Shown here: positions 25,648 through 32,439 of the stretch, one piece after another | How positions within the stretch are numbered: position 1 is the stretch's first letter | Layout: every line of letters begins with the position of its first letter | Source: Mesorhizobium sp. WSM3862 | GTDB lineage: Bacteria; Pseudomonadota; Alphaproteobacteria; Rhizobiales; Rhizobiaceae | Assembly (NCBI RefSeq): GCF_002294985.1 | Contig: NZ_NSGE01000003.1 | Coordinates: 496,001 to 560,000, forward strand | Direction: 5' to 3' | DNA: 64,000 nt | Notes under the pieces: generated by a model | What the model was told of the DNA's origin: nothing | The model's database searches: none | The model's input: the letters and a program-made list of their open reading frames with translations, nothing else | Program-made: the position numbers and the translations under genes

Positions 25648-26805
25648 ATGACCGATTTAACCCGCCTCCCTGGCGACGGCCTTTTCGTCGGCCGCGCCTG
25701 GACCAGCGAAGCCTCCCATCCGCTGGTGGTGACGGTGCGCGCAGGCGAGGTCATCGACATCACGTCGAGCGCGGCGCCTACCGTGCGCGACCTCTGCGAG
25801 CTGAAGGACCCGGCCGCCTACGTGCGCTCGGCCCGGGGCAAGGCGATCGGCGCGCTGGAAGAGATCGCCGCCAACAGCCTCGAATCTCCGCGCGATGCCA
25901 AGAAGCCGATCCTGCTCTCCCCCGTCGACCTGCAGGCGGTGAAGGCTTCCGGCGTCACCTTCGTCGTCAGCCTGCTCGAGCGCGTCATCGAGGAGCAGGC
26001 GCGCGGCTCGGCGGAAAAGGCCGACGCCATCCGCGCCGACATCGCCGGGCTGATCGGCCATGATCTCTCCAAGCTCAAGCCAGGGTCGCCGGAAGCGATG
26101 GAGATCAAGGCCAAGCTGATTTCGCGCGGCGCCTGGTCGCAATATCTGGAAGTTGGCATCGGCCCCGATGCCGAGATCTTCACCAAATGCCAGCCGATGG
26201 CCTCCGTCGGCTTCGGCGCCGATGTCGGGCTGCATCCGGTCTCCACCTGGAACAATCCGGAGCCGGAGATCGCGATGATCGCCGACAGCTCGGGCCGCAT
26301 CGTCGGCGCCACGCTCGGCAACGATGTCAATCTGCGCGATGTCGAAGGACGCTCGGCGCTGCTGCTCGGCAAGGCCAAGGACAACAATGCTTCCGCCTCG
26401 CTTGGACCTTTCATCCGGCTCTTCGACGAGACCTTTTCCATCGCCGACGTGAAGCGCGCCACGGTGCGGCTAAGCGTCGAGGGCGAGGACGGTTTTTCGC
26501 TGGAGGGCGCAAGCTCGATGGCCGAGATCAGCCGCTCGCCGGAAGAGCTGGTCAGAGCCGCGATGGGACCTCATCACCAGTACCCGGACGGGCTGGCGCT
26601 CTATCTCGGCACCATGTTCGTGCCGTCGAAGGATCGCGGCGAAAAGGGCAAGGGCTTCACCCACAAGGTCGGCGACACCGTCACCATCTCGTCGGAAAAG
26701 TTGGGCGCGCTGACCAACCGGGTGCGCCTGTCGCCCGACTGCCCGCCCTGGACCTACGGCGCCAGCCACCTGATGCGCGACCTCGCCAGAGCCGGTCTGA
26801 TCTAG
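25648..26805 (+). CDS. Fumarylacetoacetate-hydrolase-family enzyme (AraD1-like)
   Basis: The 385-residue protein has the FAH C-terminal fold. EIFTKCQPMASVGFGADVGL, EPEIAMIADSSGRIVGATLG and NDVNLRDVEGRSALLLGKAK form the metal and active-site blocks. Proteins of this length, with an N-terminal segment like PGDGLFVGRAW, belong to the sugar-acid branch that acts on 2-keto-3-deoxy acids. The ATG at 25648 is chosen; an in-frame upstream ATG at 25555 lacks support. It precedes a ribose-type ABC transporter and a LacI regulator in the same direction, suggesting a role in catabolism of the sugar that system imports. Confidence 0.85.
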   Translation: MTDLTRLPGDGLFVGRAWTSEASHPLVVTVRAGEVIDITSSAAPTVRDLCELKDPAAYVRSARGKAIGALEEIAANSLESPRDAKKPILLSPVDLQAVKASGVTFVVSLLERVIEEQARGSAEKADAIRADIAGLIGHDLSKLKPGSPEAMEIKAKLISRGAWSQYLEVGIGPDAEIFTKCQPMASVGFGADVGLHPVSTWNNPEPEIAMIADSSGRIVGATLGNDVNLRDVEGRSALLLGKAKDNNASASLGPFIRLFDETFSIADVKRATVRLSVEGEDGFSLEGASSMAEISRSPEELVRAAMGPHHQYPDGLALYLGTMFVPSKDRGEKGKGFTHKVGDTVTISSEKLGALTNRVRLSPDCPPWTYGASHLMRDLARAGLI

Positions 26806-27076
26806 CAGCGGATCACAACGGCATACGCTTGCTCATCACTGGAGGCTGATGAGCGCAGCGGCGTTTGCCGGGAAAATATCACGGTAACTGATGCAATCTG
26901 ATGGGATTGCTGATGGCGTGCGGAGCTGTGCCAACATCCATTGACGATCGAGGCTTGCCAGCGGCCGAAAAAGGGAATGCTCTAGAGGCGTCCGGTCGGC
27001 GCGGGCAGGAAGATGCGACCCTTGAGGACCGCATCGCGCCTGATGTGGAGGTGGTTTTCAACATGGGAGGAAATCG
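26806..27076 (+). promoter_or_regulatory. Regulatory gap with two inverted repeats before a sugar ABC operon
   Basis: This 271-base gap contains GCTCATCA (26831-26838) facing TGATGAGC (26847-26854), a hairpin that could end the upstream transcript although no T-run follows. It also contains GCAATC-N6-GATTGC (26893-26910), an 18-base operator-like palindrome suited to a LacI-type dimer such as the one encoded at 29947. The end of the gap supplies GGAGG before the binding-protein ATG. A 63-codon frame inside it is not convincing as a gene. Confidence 0.45.
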
Positions 27077-28009
27077 ATGCTTTCGAGGCTGAGACTGTTC
27101 GTGCTTGGCTTGATCGCGGCAATCGCCATTCCGGCGATGGCCGAGGCCAAGACCTTCTACTGGATTTCGCATGGCGGCCCGGCCGATCCGGTCTGGACCT
27201 ACTTCCTGGCCGGTGCCAAGCAATGGGCGACCGACACCGGCAACAAGGTGAACACCTCGTTCCACAATGGCGACGTTGCCTCGCAGCAGGAGGCTGTTCG
27301 CGCCGCCATCTCGGCCAAGGCCGACGGCATCGTCACCACCAGCCCCGATCCGGGCAGCCTCGTCGAGATCGTCAAGGAGGCCCGTGCGGCCAACATTCCG
27401 ATCATCAACTTCAACACGCCCGACCCGAAGGCCAACTTCAACGCCTATGTCGGCGGCGACAACGTCACCTTCGGCAAGCACTGGGCGCAGTATCTGGTCG
27501 ACAAGGGCCTGGTGAAGAAGGGCGACTTCGTTTGGATGCCGGTCGAGGTGCCCGGCGCCACCTATGGCGTGCAGGAAGAGGAAGGCATCAAGAGCGTGTT
27601 CGAGCCGCTCGGCATCACCTATGAGGTGACCGAGGCGACGCTCGACCAGGCCGAAGTGATCAACCGCATGGTCGACTATCTCACCGCCCACAAGGGCAAG
27701 GTGAAGGCGATCATCGGCCTCGGCGACCTGGTCACAGGCTCGGTCAAGCGCGTCTTCGACCAGGTCGGCGTCAAGCCGGGCGAAATCCCGGTCGTCGGCT
27801 GGGGCAACTCGCTCGACACCACCCAGGAAGTGCTGAACGGCTATGTGAACGCCGCGCAGTGGCAGGACCCGCAGGCGACCAGCTACATCGCGCTTTCGAT
27901 GGCGGCGATGGCGTCTGCCGGCATTCCTCCGGGCTTCAACGTCATCACCGGCGCGCTCTATGAAAAGGATACCGCCGGCGTTTATGACAAGATCCTGTCC
28001 GGCAAGTAA
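27077..28009 (+). CDS. Periplasmic sugar-binding protein (ribose/xylose type)
   Basis: The 310-residue exported protein has a signal peptide (LRLFVLGLIAAIAIPAMAEA, cleavage near residue 22). It has the periplasmic-binding type-1 fold: KTFYWISHGGPADPVWTYFL, ADGIVTTSPDPGSLVEIVKE, NIPIINFNTPDPKANFNAYV and VKAIIGLGDLVTGSVKRVFD. A strong GGGAGGAAATCG ribosome site precedes the ATG. It is the first gene of a three-gene importer followed by a LacI regulator. The sugar cannot be deduced. The FAH-family neighbour hints at a pentose, deoxy sugar or uronate route. Confidence 0.92.
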   Translation: MLSRLRLFVLGLIAAIAIPAMAEAKTFYWISHGGPADPVWTYFLAGAKQWATDTGNKVNTSFHNGDVASQQEAVRAAISAKADGIVTTSPDPGSLVEIVKEARAANIPIINFNTPDPKANFNAYVGGDNVTFGKHWAQYLVDKGLVKKGDFVWMPVEVPGATYGVQEEEGIKSVFEPLGITYEVTEATLDQAEVINRMVDYLTAHKGKVKAIIGLGDLVTGSVKRVFDQVGVKPGEIPVVGWGNSLDTTQEVLNGYVNAAQWQDPQATSYIALSMAAMASAGIPPGFNVITGALYEKDTAGVYDKILSGK

Positions 28010-28022
28010 GACCTGACATTAA

Positions 28023-28048
28023 CGGTCGCGGCTTTCGGGCCGCGATCG
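28023..28048 (+). other. Intercistronic hairpin behind the sugar-binding-protein gene
   Basis: CGGTCGCGGC (28023-28032) pairs with GCCGCGATCG (28039-28048) over ten positions with one G-U and a loop of TTTCGG. It is followed only by CTTCTTGG, too weak a T-run for full termination. As with other binding-protein genes in the window, it may protect the upstream message and lower permease expression. Confidence 0.6.
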
Positions 28049-28113
28049 CTTCTTGGACCATCGAGTCCTGACTGATCGCAGCGGGCTCGCCAATCATTCA
28101 CATCGCGGGCCCA

Positions 28114-29100
28114 ATGGAAAACCGTTCCTTCATCCAAAGTTTCATCGCGCGGCCGGAATTCGGGCCGCTGGTGCTGCTGATCGTCGAACTCGTCATCTTC
28201 TGGGGCATCAATCCGGATTTCCTGTCGCCGCAGAACATCTCGAACATCCTCGCCTTCACCGTCGAGCTTGGGCTGATCGCGTTGGCGATGACCTTGCTGA
28301 TGACGTCGGGCGAATTCGACCTCTCGGTCGGCTCGCTGTTCGGCTTCTCGCCGGTGCTGATGTGGACGCTGTTCAATGGCGGGATCACCTCGCTGGAGAT
28401 GGGCTTAGCCATCGCGCTGGTGGTCGCGGCCTTGATCGGGCTTGTCAATGGCTGGTTCGTCACGCAGCTCAAGATCCCGTCCTTCCTGGTCACGCTCGGC
28501 ATGCTGCTCGTCGTGCGCGGCACCGCGCTTTTCGTCACCGACGGCCTTCCGCAGCGCACCTGGAGCGCCGAAGGCAGCTGGCTTGCGGACATCCTGGTCG
28601 GCGACTTCTACGTCGGCCCGTTCCGCATCTATGCCTCGCTGTTCTGGTTCATCGGCGCCGCGATCGCGCTCGGTTATGTGCTGACGCAAAGCCGCACCGG
28701 CAACTGGATCCAGGCGGCCGGCGGCAATCCCAACGCGGCGCGCGCCCGCGGCGTCAATGTCAGCCGGGTCAAGATCGGCCTGTTCATCCTGTCGGCGGTG
28801 ATGGCCTCGCTCGCCGGCGTGATCTCGTCGCTGCGCACCTCGGCCGCCAATCCGAACAGCGGCACCGGCTACGAGCTCGAGGTCATCGCCATGGTGGTCA
28901 TCGGCGGCACGGCGCTGACCGGCGGCCGCGGCACCATTATCGGCACGGTGCTCGGCATCCTGATCCTGCGCGTCATGCGCAACGGCATCGTTCTGATCGG
29001 CGTTCCGGGACTTGCCTACAACATCTTCATTGGCGCGATCATCCTCGGGATGATGGCGCTGCACTCATGGCTCGAACGCCGGCACCAGGCAGGGACTTGA
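28114..29100 (+). CDS. Ribose-type ABC transporter permease (RbsC-like)
   Basis: The 328-residue inner-membrane protein has 8-10 hydrophobic segments and the family blocks LALAMTLLMTSGEFDLSVGS, LVNGWFVTQLKIPSFLVTLG, GYELEVIAMVVIGGTALTGG and GRGTIIGTVLGILILRVMRN. These are characteristic of BPD_transp_2 (RbsC/XylH) permeases. It lies between the binding-protein and ATPase genes, with five bases to the latter. Confidence 0.94.
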   Translation: MENRSFIQSFIARPEFGPLVLLIVELVIFWGINPDFLSPQNISNILAFTVELGLIALAMTLLMTSGEFDLSVGSLFGFSPVLMWTLFNGGITSLEMGLAIALVVAALIGLVNGWFVTQLKIPSFLVTLGMLLVVRGTALFVTDGLPQRTWSAEGSWLADILVGDFYVGPFRIYASLFWFIGAAIALGYVLTQSRTGNWIQAAGGNPNAARARGVNVSRVKIGLFILSAVMASLAGVISSLRTSAANPNSGTGYELEVIAMVVIGGTALTGGRGTIIGTVLGILILRVMRNGIVLIGVPGLAYNIFIGAIILGMMALHSWLERRHQAGT

Positions 29101-29105
29101 AGACG

Positions 29106-29900
29106 ATGGCCGAGCCTCTGATCCGCATGACGAACATCCGCAAGTCCTACGGGCGCGTACAGGCGCTGGTGGACGCCAACTTCCACGTCAACGAAAAGGA
29201 GATCGTCGGCCTGCTCGGCGACAACGGCGCCGGCAAGTCGACACTGATCAAGGTGCTGTCGGGCGCGGTGCCGCTCACCAGCGGCGACATTTTCGTGCGC
29301 GGCAAGAAGGTGAATTTCCGCAGCACCAGCGACGCGATCGCTGAAGGTATCGAGACGATCTATCAGGACTCCGCGCTTGTCACGCAGCTGTCGATCGCCC
29401 GCAACCTGTTCCTGGGGCGCGAGCCGATCAAACCGCCGCGTTTCCTCAACCGCATGAACCAGGAGGCGATGAACACGGTGGCGCGCGACCTGCTCAGGCA
29501 GGTCGGCATCTCCAAAAACATCCCGCCGACGACGCCGATCGGCTCGCTATCAGGCGGCGAGCGGCAAGCAGTGGCGATCGCGCGCGCCATGCATTTCGAC
29601 AGCGACCTCATCATCCTCGACGAGCCGACCAACAATCTCGGCGTTGCCGAGACGCAAGGGGTGTTGAGCTTCGTGCGCGGCGCCCGCGATTCCGGCCACT
29701 CCTGCATCTTCATCGCCCACAACATCCACCACGTGTTCCAGGTCGTCGACCGCATCGTGGTGATGCGCCGCGGCAAGGTGGTGGCCGATGATATCGATCC
29801 GAAGAAGACCACAGTAGCGGACGTCGAACGCGTCATCACCGGCATGTCGGACAAGGAGATCCGCGATGCGATTTCCGACGGCCCGCAGCCGCATGGCTGA
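29106..29900 (+). CDS. Sugar ABC transporter ATP-binding protein, single domain
   Basis: The 264-residue ATPase has Walker A GDNGAGKST at about 38-46, Q-loop ETIYQDSALVTQLS, signature LSGGERQAVAIARAM, Walker B LIILDEPTNNLG and an H-loop FIAHNIHHVFQV. It is a one-domain enzyme (FrcA/XylG short type), unlike the two-domain RbsA relatives such as the one at 51219 in this window, and must act as a homodimer. It is preceded by the permease and followed by the LacI gene. Confidence 0.93.
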   Translation: MAEPLIRMTNIRKSYGRVQALVDANFHVNEKEIVGLLGDNGAGKSTLIKVLSGAVPLTSGDIFVRGKKVNFRSTSDAIAEGIETIYQDSALVTQLSIARNLFLGREPIKPPRFLNRMNQEAMNTVARDLLRQVGISKNIPPTTPIGSLSGGERQAVAIARAMHFDSDLIILDEPTNNLGVAETQGVLSFVRGARDSGHSCIFIAHNIHHVFQVVDRIVVMRRGKVVADDIDPKKTTVADVERVITGMSDKEIRDAISDGPQPHG

Positions 29901-29946
29901 TTTGGCCTGACTTCGATTTGGCTGACAGGGGCTCGCATCCCACCCT

Positions 29947-30981
29947 ATGACCGGACCCATGAAAGCGACCGTAGCCGACATCGCCAGAAGCTGCGGCTTG
30001 TCGACCGCGACCGTAGACCGAGTGCTCAACAACAGGCCGGGCGCAAGCGCGGCCAACCGGCAGCGCGTCTTGGAGGCGGCAAAGCAGCTCGGCTATCTGC
30101 CGACGCTCGATCAAGTCGTGCTGCCGTCGAAGCCGGCGCATCTCGAATTCTTCCTGCCGATCGGCAGCAACGCCTTCATGGCCGACCTTGCCCATCATAT
30201 CGAGGACTATGCCGCGCGCCTGCCGCTGGTCGCCTCCTGCCGCATCCACAACCTCGCCGGCATATCGCCGGGCGCGCTGCAAGGCGCGATCGAGAACCTC
30301 TCGCTCAAGGCCAACGGCGTCGGCGTCATCGCCGTCGACCATCCACGCACGCGCAACATTTTGCGCGAGTTGGTCGAGGCCGGCATCCGGCTGGTCACGC
30401 TGGTTTCCGATGTGCCCGCGGCCCCTCGCTCGGCGTATGTCGGCATCGACAACCGGGTTGCCGGACGCACGGCGGCGCTGCTGATGGGCCGCTTCCTTGG
30501 CGGCCGGATCGGGCACCTCGCGATGGTCGTTGGCTCGCGCTCCTATCGCGGCCACGAGGAGCGCGAGATGGGTTTCCGCTCGGTGCTCGCAGAAGAGTTC
30601 CCCAATCTCACCGTCTCCAGCGCCGTCGAGATCAACGACGAGCCCGACGCCAGCTACAGTGCGACCATGAAGGCCTTGCACAACGAACCGGAACTGCTCG
30701 GCATCTACTGCGTCGGCGCCGGACGCTCCGGGGTGGCCAAGGCGTTGCTCGAAGCCAGGCCGCGCAGAAAGCCCGTCTTCATCTGCCATGACCTGACCAG
30801 GGAAACACGCCGCTATCTGGTCGACGATCTCGCCGACGTGGTCATCGACCAGAACGCGCGGCTGATTGCCGAGCAAGCAGTGATCCGCCTGCTCGGCTCG
30901 ATCGCCTCGTCGGCGCCGTACCTGACCAAAAAATTCATCGAGCCCCGGCTGATCATGAAGGAAAACGTGCCGGTGCAGTAG
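29947..30981 (+). CDS. LacI-family transcriptional regulator
   Basis: The 344-residue protein has an N-terminal LacI headpiece (ATVADIARSCGLSTATVDRV, then LNNRPGASAANRQRVLEAAK) and a type-1 periplasmic-binding-like effector domain with GIDNRVAGRTAALLMGRFLG and ELLGIYCVGAGRSGVAKALL. Such regulators usually sense the sugar imported by the adjacent ABC system. ATG 29947 is used, and ATG 29959 (MKATVAD) is an equally plausible start. It is placed last in the sugar operon, and the GCAATC-N6-GATTGC palindrome before the operon is its likely target. Confidence 0.92.
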   Translation: MTGPMKATVADIARSCGLSTATVDRVLNNRPGASAANRQRVLEAAKQLGYLPTLDQVVLPSKPAHLEFFLPIGSNAFMADLAHHIEDYAARLPLVASCRIHNLAGISPGALQGAIENLSLKANGVGVIAVDHPRTRNILRELVEAGIRLVTLVSDVPAAPRSAYVGIDNRVAGRTAALLMGRFLGGRIGHLAMVVGSRSYRGHEEREMGFRSVLAEEFPNLTVSSAVEINDEPDASYSATMKALHNEPELLGIYCVGAGRSGVAKALLEARPRRKPVFICHDLTRETRRYLVDDLADVVIDQNARLIAEQAVIRLLGSIASSAPYLTKKFIEPRLIMKENVPVQ

Positions 30982-31068
30982 TCGCGAATGGCATCATGCC
31001 GTCGCCTCACCGATTTGTCAGACGATTGATCCGGCAAATCTGCACACCAGCTATGCACGTTTCGCAGT

Positions 31069-31097
31069 TGCCGAATGGTTGGGCAAATCGTAATTAT
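31069..31097 (+). promoter_or_regulatory. Promoter of the alpha-r14-like sRNA
   Basis: TTGCCG (31069-31074) and AATTAT (31092-31097) are separated by 17 bases. The predicted start, about seven bases downstream, falls at 31102-31105, right where the first hairpin of the sRNA begins. The AT-rich -10 stands out against the GC-rich surroundings. Confidence 0.65.
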
Positions 31098-31101
31098 TGC
31101 G

Positions 31102-31216
31102 GCGTCGGATGTCTTCCTCCTCCCAGACACCGGCGCTGAATGCGGTGCTCCTCCTCCCGCGCCGTATTCGAAATCGAAGCCCGCTGCCTCCTCCTCCCGG
31201 CAGCGGGCTTTTTCTT
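31102..31216 (+). ncRNA. Trans-acting sRNA of the alpha-r14 (NfeR1-like) family
   Basis: Three consecutive hairpins each expose the identical ten-base loop TCCTCCTCCC at 31115-31124, 31149-31158 and 31189-31198. The stems are 31102-31114 with 31125-31136 (12 pairs, one bulge), 31139-31148 with 31159-31168 (10 pairs, two G-U), and 31177-31188 with 31199-31210 (12 pairs) followed by a T-run. The loops are anti-Shine-Dalgarno sequences able to pair with GGGAGGA ribosome sites. This three-loop design and about 113-base length match the alpha-r14 family of rhizobial sRNAs (NfeR1 in Sinorhizobium), reported to affect osmoadaptation and nodulation efficiency. The promoter and terminator are both in place. 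Family assignment is from memory of the architecture. Confidence 0.85.
31177..31216 (+). terminator. Intrinsic terminator of the sRNA (third hairpin)
   Basis: AAGCCCGCTGCC (31177-31188) pairs perfectly with GGCAGCGGGCTT (31199-31210), with TCCTCCTCCC in the loop and TTTTTCTTT starting at 31209. It serves both as the third target-binding hairpin and as the Rho-independent terminator, and probably also as the Hfq-binding 3' end. Confidence 0.85.
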
Positions 31217-31235
31217 TGCCTGCACTTAGGCGGAA

Positions 31236-31320
31236 GCGCCCCTCACCCGGATATTGCCGAGTCGAATTGCCTTGCAATTCGAGCAATCCGAACTCTCCTG
31301 GGGAGAGAGGAGACGGGTCA
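31236..31320. repeat. Palindromic intergenic repeat
   Basis: A segment beginning GCGCCCCTCACCCGG (31236) and ending GAGACGGGT (near 31318) encloses a perfect hairpin CGAATTGC (31263-31270) / GCAATTCG (31274-31281) and a CTCTCC-TGGGGAGAG block. The CCCCTCACCCGG...GGGGAGAG layout resembles a common rhizobial intergenic element and is loosely related to the one at 21121-21264. It fills the space between the sRNA and the TetR gene. Confidence 0.5.
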
Positions 31321-31370
31321 GCGCCGGCGCTGGCCTGGCCGCAAAGCGGCCGCATCAGGGGAAGCCGCCT

Positions 31371-31952
31371 TCAGCGTGCCCGGAACGAGGCGATCAGGCT
31401 TTCGGCCATGCGCACGAACTGCGCGCTCGGGCCCTCGGCGCCAACGCTCTGCATCGAGACGCGCGCGCCTTCGAGCAACAGCGACAGCGTATCGGCGAGC
31501 AACTCGGCCTGGCCGATGCCGGCATCGCGGCAGAGCGCAACCAGCTTCTCGCGCTGGGCTTCCTTCAGTTCCTTGATGACGCGCCGTGCCGGGTGATCGG
31601 TCTCGGTGAGCTCGACGGCGGCATTGGCCATGTCGCAGCCGCGACTGTCGGCGCTGAGCAGCTCCGAAGCCTTGCGGACCCAGGCATGCAACTGCGCGAG
31701 CTTGTCGCCGGGATGCTCGGCCTCGAACTCGTCCCATATCCTTGAAGCCTTCGCCGCCGTGGCGCGCAGGCATTCGATGATCAGATCGTCCTTGGATTCG
31801 AAATGACGATAGAGCGTCATCTTGTTGGTGCCAGCAGCCTCCGTGATGGCGTCGACGCCGACGCCCTTGATTCCGTGCTTGTGGAACATGTCCTGCGCCG
31901 TTTCCAGGATCCGATCCCGGGGGCGGGAACGCTCCGCAACGCCGTCAGTCAT
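31371..31952 (-). CDS. TetR-family repressor of the RND efflux operon
   Basis: The 193-residue protein has a TetR HTH in residues 10-55 (ILETAQDMFHKHGIKGVGVD, ITEAAGTNKMTLYRHFESKD). A ligand domain follows with a CDMANAAVELTETDHPARRV block. ATG 31952 is six bases from GGAG; ATG 31955 is also possible but is too close to it. It is divergent from the small protein-RND-adaptor operon, with a long inverted repeat between them. Local repression of the pump and autoregulation are expected, as for AcrR and BepR. The inducer is unknown. Confidence 0.9.
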   Translation of the reverse strand: MTDGVAERSRPRDRILETAQDMFHKHGIKGVGVDAITEAAGTNKMTLYRHFESKDDLIIECLRATAAKASRIWDEFEAEHPGDKLAQLHAWVRKASELLSADSRGCDMANAAVELTETDHPARRVIKELKEAQREKLVALCRDAGIGQAELLADTLSLLLEGARVSMQSVGAEGPSAQFVRMAESLIASFRAR

Positions 31953-32003
31953 CATGCTCTCCTTTCGTCGTTTCCAAAAAAACCGAGGTCACCTCTTGAC
32001 TAG

Positions 32004-32049
32004 GGTGTTACCGGTCTGTAACTTTCAGATGTTACTTACTGGTAACACC
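32004..32049. promoter_or_regulatory. Inverted-repeat operator between tetR and the RND operon
   Basis: GGTGTTACCGGT (32004-32015) and ACTGGTAACACC (32038-32049) are inverted, with 11 of 12 positions matching. An inner pair GTAAC (32018-32022) and GTTAC (32031-32035) is also inverted, giving four half-sites of the GTTAC type. A TTGACT at 31996-32001 places a plus-strand promoter across the repeat. This suits cooperative binding of two TetR dimers that control both directions. Confidence 0.7.
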
Positions 32050-32202
32050 TATATCACTCCCCGTCAAACGACAAGGCCCACCGATAGCCCTGCCAGAGTG
32101 AGATAGGACAGAAAACCTGCCTGTCATGCGGCTTCGGCCGGTGAAAACGAGAAAAAGCGGTCCGTGATCATGCGATGCGGGCCGCAGCAAGGAGCCGCTC
32201 CT

Positions 32203-32439
32203 ATGCAAAAGCGCAAAGACCTGACGATCGACGAAGCCATCCGGGATCCGATGATCCGGCTGGTGATGAAGGCTGATGGGCTCGATCCCGCCGCCTTCGA
32301 ACGGATGCTGCGCTCGCACGCCGCGGCACAGGCGCCGGACGATGTCCTGCCATCCTTCCTGGAGGATTCCGGTTCCGTCCGGGCCCGGCGCATGCGCCAT
32401 TTTGCAAAACCGTTCGGCGAGGCATCCGCGTCATGGTGA
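32203..32439 (+). CDS. Small unidentified protein leading the RND operon
   Basis: This 78-residue soluble protein begins MQKRKDLTIDEAIRDPMIRL and contains a helical VMKADGLDPAAFERMLRSHA segment and a basic Arg-rich C-terminus. AAGGAG lies eight bases before the ATG at 32203, and its stop overlaps the pump start (ATGGTGA), so the two are translationally coupled. I do not recognise a family. There is no signal or membrane segment, so it is cytosolic. Its position as the first gene under the TetR operator suggests a pump-associated or regulatory role, which is inference only. Confidence 0.7.
   Translation: MQKRKDLTIDEAIRDPMIRLVMKADGLDPAAFERMLRSHAAAQAPDDVLPSFLEDSGSVRARRMRHFAKPFGEASASW

Noticed and set aside
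26901..27092. 63-codon frame before the sugar-binding protein gene
   Set aside because: It overlaps the binding-protein start and the operator-like palindrome, and has no ribosome site or recognisable fold.
28053..29105. Long upstream extension of the single-domain sugar ATPase
   Set aside because: The extension is an out-of-frame reading of the permease gene. The ATPase proper begins at ATG 29106 with its normal N-terminus.
31115..31198. Possible CRISPR-like or tandem repeat made of three identical TCCTCCTCCC words
   Set aside because: The words are only ten bases, unevenly spaced (34 and 40 bases), and each is the loop of its own hairpin, so they are sRNA binding loops, not array repeats.
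31097..31596. Open frames across the sRNA region on the plus strand
   Set aside because: The Ser/Pro/Leu-rich translations come from the repeated TCCTCCTCCC loops. Hairpins, promoter and terminator explain the sequence better as an RNA gene.
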